A stretch of DNA of 36,411 bases from Myxococcota bacterium (lineage in GTDB: Bacteria > Myxococcota_A > UBA796 > UBA2385): contig JAKLKF010000078.1 of NCBI GenBank assembly GCA_023150805.1, forward strand, positions 1-36,411. Reading direction: 5' to 3'. Of the stretch, positions 16,493 through 24,344 are shown one piece after another. The position numbers were made by a program, and so were the translations under genes. Within the stretch, counting starts at the first letter, position 1, and the number at the start of each line of letters is the position of its first letter. Below the pieces are notes generated by a model. It was not told the DNA's origin. It searched no databases and saw only the letters and a program-made list of their open reading frames with translations.

Positions 16493-19491
16493 CAGGTCGA
16501 CTCCGGCGGCACGACCCCTTCCAGGTCCTCGGCCGACAGCGCGGCGAAGAAGGCCAGCGTCTCGTCGAGATCCTCGGGCTCGATGCGGCGGATGGCGAAG
16601 CCGACGTGGACCAGCACGTGGTCGCCGGGCTGGACGGGGCGCTCGGCCTCCTCGATGAGATCGAGGTTGACCGCGCGCCGCACGCCGAAGAAGTCGACGA
16701 CGGCCTCGGAGGGGGCAGAGGGGGCAGAGGGGGCCGCGGGAGACGCCGCCGCCTGGCGGTGCAGGCTGTACACCGCGAAGAGGGCCTGGCCCAGGGACAA
16801 GGCGCCGTCGTTGGCCGACAGCTCCCGCGGCAGGTGCACGCGCAGGGGCTGCAATGCGCCGGCCAGGCGCTCCCGCAGGATCCGGTTCTGCAGCGCACCG
16901 CCGCCGAGCACGACCTCGTGCAGGCCGGTGGCCCGGGCGTGGTGGTGCAGGCCCGCCGCGAGGGCCGCCGCCAGCGAGGTGTGGACCTCGGCGGCGACCG
17001 TGGAGGCCGGGCGCCCGGCGAGGCGCGCGTGCACGACGTGCCGGACCAGGGGGCGGAAGTCCAGGGCCTCGCAGGTGGTGGCGGCCGCGGGCGTCCAGGG
17101 CAGCGGAATGACCGCCGCGCTCCCCTCCCCCGCCGCCTCCTCCAGGCGCAGGGCGACCTCGGCCTCGAAGCCCGCGTCGGGCAGGTCCAGCAGCAGGGCG
17201 CCCAGCGCGTCGAAGAGGCGGCCCAGGCCGTGGGCGACGGGGCAGTTCACGCCGGCCGCGAGCTGGCGGCCCACCGCGGCGACCGTGGCGGCGGGCACGG
17301 CCTGGAAGAGGGGCAGGCGCGGCACCAGCTCCCCGGCCGCGGGCCCGAAGCTGTCGACCAGGACGGCCAGGGCCACCCGCCAGACCTGGTGGATCGCCCG
17401 CTCGCCGCCGGGCAGGGGGAGGGCCCGCAGGGTGGCGCGCCGCGTCCAGTCGGCACCGTCCACCGCCAGGATCTCGCAGCCCCAGGCGGTCCCGTCGGGG
17501 CCGAGACCCGTGCCGTCGAAGATGCCCGCCAGGAAGGGGCCGGCCAGGCCGCGCTCGGCGGCGACCGCCAGGGCGTGGGCGACGTGGTGCTGCACGGCGA
17601 AGCGCTGGCGGGCGGGGCGCCGCAGGGCCAGGCGGGTGCTGGCGTAGTCGGGGTGCGCGTCGTGGGCCAGGACCCCGGCGCAGACGCCGAGCAGCCCCTC
17701 GAAGGCCGCCAGCTCGGCCTGGTAGACGGCCTCGGCCTCGACCGTGTCCAGGTCGCCCAGGTGGGGGCCGACCCAGGCCTCGTCGCCGATGACGACGCAG
17801 ACGGTGGTCTTCAGGTGCCCCCCCAGGGCCAGCACGGGCTCGGGCGCGGACAGGGGCAGCTTCCGCACTGCCGGCGCCTGCCCGCGGGCGCGGCGCAGCA
17901 GGACGGGCGCGCCGTCGCGGGCGAAGGCCACGACGGGATCCTCGGCGCGGTGCAGGATCTGCCGGTCGTGGTCGAGGAAGCGGTCGGCGATGGCGCCCAG
18001 CGCGGCCCGGGCCTCGGCCGGGGTGCGGGCGATGGGCTCGCCGCTGCGATTGCCCGAGGTGCAGACCAGGGGGCGGCCGACGGCGCGGGCCAGCAGGTGG
18101 TGCAGCGGGGTCGAGGGCCGCATCAGGCCGACCCGCGAGGAGCCCGCCGTGACCTCCGGGGCCAGGACGCCGGGCCGGAGGGGCACCAGCACGATGGGGC
18201 GCACGGGGCCGTCCAGGGCGGTCCGCGCGGCCGGGTCCAGCACCCCCACCCGGTCGGCGGCCTCGGCGTCGGGCACGAGCACGGCGAAGGGCTTGCGCTC
18301 GCGGTGCTTGCGCGACCGCAGCCGGGCGACGGCCGCGGGCGAGGTGGCGTCGCAGCACAGGTGGAAGCCGCCCACGCCCTGGACAGCGACGATGCCCCCC
18401 TCCCGCAGCAGCCGGGCGACCTCCTCCAGCCCCTCGCCGGTGGGGGCGCCGTCGGGGCCCCGCACGGCCAGGCGCGGGCCGCAGGTGGGGCAGGCCAGGG
18501 TCTGGGCGTGGAAGCGGCGGTCGCCGGGGTCCTGGTAGGCGGCGAGGCAGGCCGGGCACAGGGGGAAGGCGTCCATCGAGGTGCGCTGCCGGTCGAAGGG
18601 CGCGCCGCGGGCGATGCTGTAGCGGGGGCCGCAGTCGGTGCAGCTCGTGAACGGGTAGCCGAAGAAGCGACTGTCCGGGTCCTCGACGTCCCGCAGGCAG
18701 GCGTCACACACGGCCAGGTCCGGCGGCATGGACAGGCGCGCGGGGCCCTGGTCCTGGCTCCCCACGATGGTGAAGCCCTCGAACCGCTCCGGGGCGGGAT
18801 CGAGCGGGGTCACCTCCACCTCCTCGACGAGGGCGCGCGGCGGGGCCTCGGTCCGCAGTCTGGCCTGGAAGGCGTCGAGCTGGTGGGGCTGGCCCACGAG
18901 CGTGATCCGCACGCCCTGGGGCGTGTTGAGGACCTGGCCGGCCAGGCCCAGGGCCCGGGCCAGCCGCAAGACGAAGGGCCGGAAGCCCACGCCCTGCACG
19001 ACGCCGCGCACCGTGAGGACCACGCCCTGGACCGGGCGGCCCAGGTGCCCGGCCAGCCAGCCCAGGCCGGCCTCCAGGTGGGCCGAGGCCGCGGCACTCA
19101 TCGGCAGGCCCAGGCCGAAGGCCTGCCCCCGCAGGGCCAGGGCGCGGGCGGGCGGGGGCGGGGTGCCGAGCGCCCGGGCGCAGGTCTCGAGCACCGCCGC
19201 GGGCGACAGCGCGTGGCTGCTGACGCTGTGGTCGGCCGCGGGGGACAGCGGCAGCACCTGGAAGGGGGGGGCGGCCGAGACGCTGGCGTCGACGAAGAGC
19301 ACCTCCTGCCGCCCCTCCAGGTCCAGCGCGTGCTCGACCTGGAGCTGGAAGTCGGTCAGCAGCTCCAGGCGCCCGGCCGCCAGCTCCTGGGCGAAGAGCG
19401 CCTCGGCCCGGGCGGTGAAGGCCGGGCCCAGGGCGTCGTCCCCCCGCGAGGGGTTGCCGATCGCCAGCACCAGCAGCGGTGCGCGGCTCAC
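16492..19491 (-). CDS. hoxW-hypF: HoxW-HypF-HypC-like fusion protein (999 aa)
   Basis: One uninterrupted frame from GTG 19491 (GTGA overlap with the hoxH stop) encodes three maturation activities. Residues 1-150 are the HoxW-type endopeptidase that trims HoxH: GNPSRGDDALGP (D18/D19), LLTDFQLQVEHALDL, VDAS (D68), SSHALSP (H93). Residues ~155-905 are full-length HypF, which makes the carbamoyl donor for CN ligands: acylphosphatase VRGVVQGVGFRP, zinc fingers CDAC/CTDC and CPAC/CPTC (263-337), YrdC-like region with KHRERKPF and SGNRSGEP, and Kae1-like HDAHPDYAS, HHVAHA, FDGTGLG, LGGGALQN. After an Ala/Pro/Ser linker (913-928), residues 929-985 resemble HypC (VVDFFGVRRAVNLDL, GDHVLVHVGFAI) but lack its N-terminal Met-Cys strand. 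No stop separates the modules. Confidence 0.92.
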   Translation of the reverse strand: MSRAPLLVLAIGNPSRGDDALGPAFTARAEALFAQELAAGRLELLTDFQLQVEHALDLEGRQEVLFVDASVSAAPPFQVLPLSPAADHSVSSHALSPAAVLETCARALGTPPPPARALALRGQAFGLGLPMSAAASAHLEAGLGWLAGHLGRPVQGVVLTVRGVVQGVGFRPFVLRLARALGLAGQVLNTPQGVRITLVGQPHQLDAFQARLRTEAPPRALVEEVEVTPLDPAPERFEGFTIVGSQDQGPARLSMPPDLAVCDACLRDVEDPDSRFFGYPFTSCTDCGPRYSIARGAPFDRQRTSMDAFPLCPACLAAYQDPGDRRFHAQTLACPTCGPRLAVRGPDGAPTGEGLEEVARLLREGGIVAVQGVGGFHLCCDATSPAAVARLRSRKHRERKPFAVLVPDAEAADRVGVLDPAARTALDGPVRPIVLVPLRPGVLAPEVTAGSSRVGLMRPSTPLHHLLARAVGRPLVCTSGNRSGEPIARTPAEARAALGAIADRFLDHDRQILHRAEDPVVAFARDGAPVLLRRARGQAPAVRKLPLSAPEPVLALGGHLKTTVCVVIGDEAWVGPHLGDLDTVEAEAVYQAELAAFEGLLGVCAGVLAHDAHPDYASTRLALRRPARQRFAVQHHVAHALAVAAERGLAGPFLAGIFDGTGLGPDGTAWGCEILAVDGADWTRRATLRALPLPGGERAIHQVWRVALAVLVDSFGPAAGELVPRLPLFQAVPAATVAAVGRQLAAGVNCPVAHGLGRLFDALGALLLDLPDAGFEAEVALRLEEAAGEGSAAVIPLPWTPAAATTCEALDFRPLVRHVVHARLAGRPASTVAAEVHTSLAAALAAGLHHHARATGLHEVVLGGGALQNRILRERLAGALQPLRVHLPRELSANDGALSLGQALFAVYSLHRQAAASPAAPSAPSAPSEAVVDFFGVRRAVNLDLIEEAERPVQPGDHVLVHVGFAIRRIEPEDLDETLAFFAALSAEDLEGVVPPEST

Positions 19492-20963
19492 CCCAGGTGC
19501 TCGCCGTCTCGCACCTTGCGGTCCAGGAGCTGCCCCTGCGCGTCGTAGAGCTCGACCTGCAGGGGCATCTTGCCCAGCGCGTGGGTCGCGCAGGACAGGC
19601 AGGGATCGTAGGCGCGGATGGCGACCTCGATGTGGTTGAGCAGGCCCTCGGTGATCTCCCGGCCGTCGAAGTACTCGCGCGCCACCTGCCGGATGGCTTC
19701 GTTCATGGCCTGGTTGTTGTGGGTGGTCGACACGATCAGGTTGCACAGGGTGACCAGGTCCTGCGAGTCGACGACGTAGTGGTGGATGAGGGTGCCGCGC
19801 GGGGCCTCGATGATGCCGACCCCCTGGGTGCGGCGCGGGCCGGCCGTGGTCAGGTTGCTGCCCAGCAGGTCGGGGTCGTCGAGCATGCCGTCGATGACCT
19901 CGGCGGCGTGCAGCAGCTCGATGAGTCGCGCCCAGTGGAAGGCCAAGGGAGCATGGACGATGGCGCCGCCCGCGCGGTCGCGGAAGGCCTGCCGGGCGGC
20001 CTCGGCCAGCGGGGTCGAGATGAAGTCGCAGTTCTGGATCCGCGCCAGCGGGCCGACCTTGTACCAGCCGTCGTCCGGGCCCAGGGACTGCAGGTAGGGG
20101 AACTTCATGTAGCTCCACGAGCGCACGTTCTCGCGGAGCAGGCGGGTGTAGTCCGAGGCCTCGACCCCATCGACCAGGATGGCGCCGTCGGCGTCCCGGG
20201 CGCGCAGCACGCCGTCGTACAGCTCCAGCGAGCCGTCGCGGCCGACCAGCGACAGCAGGTTGGATCGCACGGTGCCGAAGCGGTCGTACACCAGGTGGTT
20301 GCGGGCGTGCAGGTCGGCGACCAGGTCGACGCCCGAGGCGGCCCAGCGCAGCACGTCGGGCATGGCCGCGCGCAGCTCGTCCCGCTCGGCCAGCGACAGG
20401 GACTTGTTCACGCCGCCGGGGATGGCGCCCGTGCCGTGCACGCGCTTGCCGGCGGTCATCCGGATCACCTCCTGCCCGAACTTGCGCAGCAGGATGCCCT
20501 GGCGGGCCAGGTCCGGCTGGGCCTGGAGCACGCCGACCACGTTGCGCACGGCGGGGTCGGCGTCGAAGCCGAACAGCAGGTCGGGCGAGGACAGGTGGTA
20601 GAAGTGCAGGGCGTGCGACTGGAGGATCTGTCCGTAGTGCATCAGGCGGCGGATCTTGACCGCCGTCGGCGTCAGGCGGTCGGCGCCGACCACCACGTCC
20701 AGCGCCTTGGCGGCCGCCAGGTGGTGGCTCACGGGGCAGATGCCGCAGAGCCGCTGCACCATGACGGGGACCTCCCAGTAGGGCCGTCCCTGGATGAAGC
20801 GCTCGAAGCCGCGGAACTCGACGATGTGCAGCCGGACCTGGTGCACGCGGTTCTGCTCGTCCAGCAGCAGCGTGACCTTGCCGTGCCCCTCGACGCGGGA
20901 GACCGGCTCGATGGCGACGCGGCGGAGACCGGCAGGGTTCTCGGCCTTTTCGAGGTTGGACAT
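19488..20963 (-). CDS. hoxH: NAD-reducing [NiFe] hydrogenase large subunit HoxH (group 3d)
   Basis: This 491-aa protein is the catalytic large subunit holding the NiFe site. The ligands are RLCGICPVSHH (C73, C76) and DPCLSCATHALG (C455, C458). The L2 motif matches cyanobacterial and Ralstonia-type HoxH. A 30-residue tail follows His461, which is the expected HoxW cleavage point, so the product is a precursor. The N-terminus has the EPVSRVEGHGKV signature. ATG 20963 follows hoxY by 36 bp with GAGG upstream, and the next gene overlaps by GTGA. It couples H2 oxidation or production to NAD(H) through HoxY and HoxFU. Confidence 0.97.
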   Translation of the reverse strand: MSNLEKAENPAGLRRVAIEPVSRVEGHGKVTLLLDEQNRVHQVRLHIVEFRGFERFIQGRPYWEVPVMVQRLCGICPVSHHLAAAKALDVVVGADRLTPTAVKIRRLMHYGQILQSHALHFYHLSSPDLLFGFDADPAVRNVVGVLQAQPDLARQGILLRKFGQEVIRMTAGKRVHGTGAIPGGVNKSLSLAERDELRAAMPDVLRWAASGVDLVADLHARNHLVYDRFGTVRSNLLSLVGRDGSLELYDGVLRARDADGAILVDGVEASDYTRLLRENVRSWSYMKFPYLQSLGPDDGWYKVGPLARIQNCDFISTPLAEAARQAFRDRAGGAIVHAPLAFHWARLIELLHAAEVIDGMLDDPDLLGSNLTTAGPRRTQGVGIIEAPRGTLIHHYVVDSQDLVTLCNLIVSTTHNNQAMNEAIRQVAREYFDGREITEGLLNHIEVAIRAYDPCLSCATHALGKMPLQVELYDAQGQLLDRKVRDGEHLG

Positions 20964-20999
20964 GGTTGCCTCGGGGTGACGCGCAGGCGCGGTGCGAGA

Positions 21000-21554
21000 T
21001 CAGTCGTAGTGGATCAGGCCGTGGCCGAGCTGCGGGGTGCGGCCGGCCACGAGATCGGTCAACAGCTGCCAGATGGCCTCGGCCGGCGGCGGGCAGCCCG
21101 GCAGGAAGTAGTCCACCTTCACCACGTCGTGCAGGGGGTGGACCTTGTCCAGCGGCAGGGGCAGCTCGGGGTCGTTGGGGATGAAGCCGCGGTGCACGCC
21201 CACGCCGGTCATGTAGACGGTCTGCAGGCAGTCGCGGATGTCCAGGTGGTTGCGCTGGGCCGGCAGCCCACCGGTGATCGCGCAGGCGCCCAGGGCCACC
21301 AGCACGCGGCAGCGCTCCCGCATGTGGCGCAGCACGTGCACGTTCTCGGCGTTGCACAGCCCGCCCTCGATGATGCCGAGATCGCACATGCCGGGCGACT
21401 TGATGTCCGTGAGCGGCGACGAGTCGAGCTCGATGTGGTCGAGCAGGTCGACCAGGCGCTCGTCGATGTCCAGCAGGGACATGTGACAGCCGAAGCAGCC
21501 GGCCAGCGAGGTGGTGGCGACGCGCAGCTTGCGCTTGGGGGCGACGGTGGTCAT
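21000..21554 (-). CDS. hoxY: NAD-reducing hydrogenase small subunit HoxY
   Basis: This 184-aa protein is the small subunit with the proximal [4Fe-4S] cluster. The ligands are LAGCFGCH (C20, C23), ALGACAITGG (C91) and FLPGCPPP (C154). The compact size and lack of medial and distal cluster domains are typical of group 3 soluble enzymes. ATG 21554 overlaps the hoxU stop as ATGA. It pairs with HoxH and passes electrons to HoxU. Confidence 0.96.
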   Translation of the reverse strand: MTTVAPKRKLRVATTSLAGCFGCHMSLLDIDERLVDLLDHIELDSSPLTDIKSPGMCDLGIIEGGLCNAENVHVLRHMRERCRVLVALGACAITGGLPAQRNHLDIRDCLQTVYMTGVGVHRGFIPNDPELPLPLDKVHPLHDVVKVDYFLPGCPPPAEAIWQLLTDLVAGRTPQLGHGLIHYD

Positions 21555-22318
21555 GGCGTCTGTCCTCCCGTGCCGGGCGCGGTCGCCGCACCCTGGACGG
21601 CGATCTCGCGGATGGGCGCGGCGTCGTAGGTCCGCTGGCCGATGGGCACGCGGAAGCCCTGCCGCTTGCGGATCAGGGCGCCCACCGGGCAGACGCTCAT
21701 CGCCTTGTCGGTGACCGCCAGGATGGTGTCCCCCAGCCGCCCGGACTCGGCGTTGACGACCAGGTGCTTGGTGATGCCGCGGCCGGACAGCGCGAAGATG
21801 CTCTTGCCGTCCATCGTCGCGCTGGCCCGCACGCACAGCTCGCACAAGATGCAGCGGTTGGTGTCCAGCAGCACGTCGGAGTGCGAGGCGTCGACCGGCC
21901 GGTCGGGGAAGAGCGGGTTGTAGTGCCCCGTCAGCAGGCCCAGGTCGTAGGCGACCGCCTGGAGCTTGCAGTCGCCGCTCTGCTCACAGGAGGGGCAGAA
22001 GTGGTTGCCCTCGGTGAACAGGAACTGCACCAGGTCGCGGCGCAGGGCCTGGACCTCGGGCGCCTCGGACTCGACCTGCAGCCCCTCGGCCGCCGGGAAG
22101 GTGCAGCTCGTCGCCATGCGCCCGTTGATCCGACAGGTGCAGACCTTGCAGCTCCCGTGTGGGGCGAAGTCGGGGTGGTGGCAGAGGTGGGGGATGTAGA
22201 TGCCCGCCGCCAGGGCCGCCTGGATCACGGTCTGGCCGGGGGTGAAGGGCACCTGGTGATCGTCGAGCTGGAAGGTGGGCCGCGGCACGGGCGCGGCGGT
22301 CGGGGTGGGGGGCATCAT
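21551..22318 (-). CDS. hoxU: NAD-reducing hydrogenase diaphorase subunit HoxU
   Basis: This 255-aa protein relates to the N-terminal part of NuoG and relays electrons between HoxY and HoxF. It has a ferredoxin-type [2Fe-2S] site (C46, C57, C60, C72: HLCHHPDF, GSCKVCTC, TSC), a His/Cys [4Fe-4S] site (H106, C108, C111, C117: NHFCPSCEQSGDC) and a further [4Fe-4S] set CILCELC with CPVGAL (C156, C159, C162, C210). The start is ATG 22318, with a second ATG directly after; both overlap the hoxF stop. Confidence 0.95.
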   Translation of the reverse strand: MMPPTPTAAPVPRPTFQLDDHQVPFTPGQTVIQAALAAGIYIPHLCHHPDFAPHGSCKVCTCRINGRMATSCTFPAAEGLQVESEAPEVQALRRDLVQFLFTEGNHFCPSCEQSGDCKLQAVAYDLGLLTGHYNPLFPDRPVDASHSDVLLDTNRCILCELCVRASATMDGKSIFALSGRGITKHLVVNAESGRLGDTILAVTDKAMSVCPVGALIRKRQGFRVPIGQRTYDAAPIREIAVQGAATAPGTGGQTP

Positions 22319-24096
22319 CCACGCTCCGGGTCGAGGTGGGCGCCGGCGTCGTCCCGCCCGGTCGCCTCGCGGGCGGGGGCCAGGGACGCGTCGAGGTCGA
22401 AGACCGGCCGCACCTCCAGCGAGGGCAGGCGGCCGTAGAAGGCCGGCTCGAACTTCTCCAGGCCGTCGAGGATGGGGTTGCCGGCCGTGCCTCCCAGGCC
22501 GCACTGGCTGGTCTGCTTCATGACCTTGGAGACCCGCGCCAGGTCCTTGAGGTGGCGGCGCGAGCCCTGGCCCGCGACCAGGTGACCCATCATCTGCTTG
22601 ACCAGGGTGGTGCCCACCCGGCAGGGCGTGCAGAAGCCGCAGCTCTCGTGGGCGAAGAAGCGGGCGAAGTTGTCGACGACCCGCACCATGTCGCGCGACT
22701 CGTCGAAGACCATGAAGGCGCCCGCGCTGGGCACGTCCTCGAACGCGATCCGGCGGCCGAACTCCTTGCGCGCCAGCAGGGTGCCCGAGGGGCCGCTGAC
22801 CTGCACGGCCTGGGTGCGCTCGGCGCCGGCGTCGGCCAGGACCTGGCTGACGGTCACGCCGAAGGGGTACTCGTAGATGCCCGGGCGCGCGACGTCGCCG
22901 GAGACCGAGAGCACCCGGGTGCCGGCCGACCGCGGCGTGCCCAGGGTCCGGAACCACTCGTCGCCGAACAGCGCGATCTGCGCCGTGGCGATCAGCGTCT
23001 CGACGTTGTTGACGACGGTGGGCCGCCCAAGGTAGCCGTGGGTCACCGGGTAGGGGGGCCGGTTGCGGGGGATGCCGCGGCGGCCCTCCAGGGACTCCAG
23101 CAGCGCCGTCTCCTCGCCGCAGACGTAGGCGCCGGCGCCCATGTGCAGGTCGACGTCGAAGTCGAAGCCGCGCTGGCCCCGGATGTCCTTGCCCAGCAGC
23201 CCCGCGGCGCGGCGGGCGGCCAGGGTCGCCTCCAGGGTCGGCTTGAGGAAGGGGTACTCGGCGCGCAGGTAGATGAAGCCCTTGCGCGCGCCGATCGCCA
23301 GGCCCGCGACGGTCATGCCCTCGATGAGCGCGTCGGCGTGGTGCATGAGCAGCACGCGGTCCTTGAAGGTGCCGGGCTCGCCCTCGTCGGCGTTGCAGAC
23401 GACGTAGCGGTCGGGGCCGGGCGCCGCCGCGCAGGCGGTCCACTTCTGGCCGGTGCCAAAGCCCGCGCCGCCGCGGCCGCGCAGCTCCGAGCGCCGCACC
23501 ACCGCCAGCGTCTCCGCGGCACCCCGCGCCAGGGCGGCGTCGATGGCGGCGCCGGGCGGGATGGGCGTGGACAGCAGCCGATCGGCCCGCTCCAGGTGCG
23601 TGTCGACGGTGAACAGGTTCTCGGGCCACTGGTCGACGGGCGAGCCGCCCCGGATCAGGGAGCAGATGGCGCCGATGCGCGCGGGGGTCAGGCGGGCGAT
23701 GGGGCGGCCGTTGACCAGCATCGCCGGCCCCTGGTCGCACATGCCGGTGCAGGAGGTGAGCTTCACGCTCAGGCGGCCGTCGCGGCTGACCTCGCCCAGC
23801 TCCAGGTGGAAGGCGTCCAGCAGGCGCTGGCGCAGCTCGACGCTGCCCTGCAGCTCGTCGGTGATGTTGTCGCTGAAGTGGACCCGGTAGCGGCCCCGGG
23901 GCTCGGTCTCGAAGAAGGAGTAGAAGCCGGCCACTCCCTCCACGGCGCTGCGGGGCAGGTCCAGCGCCGCCGCGATCTCGGTGATCACGGAGGGGGAGAT
24001 GTAGCCTTCCAACTCCATCATTCCGCGGAGGATCTGCACGAGCCGCGTCGGGTCGTAGGCGTTGCCAGCCAGAACTTCGGAGAGTCCGCGCTTCAT
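22315..24096 (-). CDS. hoxF: NAD-reducing hydrogenase diaphorase HoxF with NuoE-like N-terminus
   Basis: This 593-aa protein is the NAD(H)- and FMN-binding subunit. Residues 1-~165 form a NuoE/HoxE-like domain and ~195-593 the NuoF-like part: RGRGGAGFGTGQKW and CNADEGEPGTFKDR for FMN and NAD, GAYVCGEETALL, then SCGFCTPCR with C532 (C486, C489, C492, C532) for a [4Fe-4S] cluster. In the NuoE-like part only the second cysteine pair remains (C116, C120 in TSCTGMC); the first pair region reads VHFSDNI. No separate hoxE gene is present. ATG 24096 has AAGGAG eight bases upstream and is the first gene of the operon, 248 bp from the divergent ATPase gene. Confidence 0.96.
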   Translation of the reverse strand: MKRGLSEVLAGNAYDPTRLVQILRGMMELEGYISPSVITEIAAALDLPRSAVEGVAGFYSFFETEPRGRYRVHFSDNITDELQGSVELRQRLLDAFHLELGEVSRDGRLSVKLTSCTGMCDQGPAMLVNGRPIARLTPARIGAICSLIRGGSPVDQWPENLFTVDTHLERADRLLSTPIPPGAAIDAALARGAAETLAVVRRSELRGRGGAGFGTGQKWTACAAAPGPDRYVVCNADEGEPGTFKDRVLLMHHADALIEGMTVAGLAIGARKGFIYLRAEYPFLKPTLEATLAARRAAGLLGKDIRGQRGFDFDVDLHMGAGAYVCGEETALLESLEGRRGIPRNRPPYPVTHGYLGRPTVVNNVETLIATAQIALFGDEWFRTLGTPRSAGTRVLSVSGDVARPGIYEYPFGVTVSQVLADAGAERTQAVQVSGPSGTLLARKEFGRRIAFEDVPSAGAFMVFDESRDMVRVVDNFARFFAHESCGFCTPCRVGTTLVKQMMGHLVAGQGSRRHLKDLARVSKVMKQTSQCGLGGTAGNPILDGLEKFEPAFYGRLPSLEVRPVFDLDASLAPAREATGRDDAGAHLDPERG

Positions 24097-24344
24097 GGGC
24101 GGCTCCTTGCCTGGGTCGGGGGGCGGGGTGGGCCGGAAGGGGGGGACGGTTCGGCCCGGGACGCCGGCGGGGTTCGCCTGCCGTCGTCGCCCCCGCGATC
24201 TATCGAGGCCCTCCGGGCGGCTCCATCGAAAGGGCCACGGTGCGGCGATCCGCCTCGCCGGCCGGCGGGCCACCTCGGCGGGGGGTCCGCCGCCCCCCAC
24301 GGCCGCTCCCCGGCAGTCGCCGCAGCCTGTGGCAGAGTGGGCCC

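Noticed and set aside
16600..16900. A possible separate hypC with its own start in another frame
   Set aside because: I read all three minus-strand frames around the linker; none contains an MCLA(I/V)P start, and the HypC-like residues are in frame with HypF.
16606..19548. A ~980-codon plus-strand frame opposite the HoxW-HypF fusion
   Set aside because: The minus strand encodes well-conserved hydrogenase maturation motifs; the plus frame has none.
24097..24344. A sigma-54 type promoter (GG-N10-GC) upstream of hoxF
   Set aside because: TGGCCC occurs, but no TTGC-like -12 element follows at the right spacing. A GATAGAT stretch may be a -10 but lacks a -35, so no promoter was annotated.
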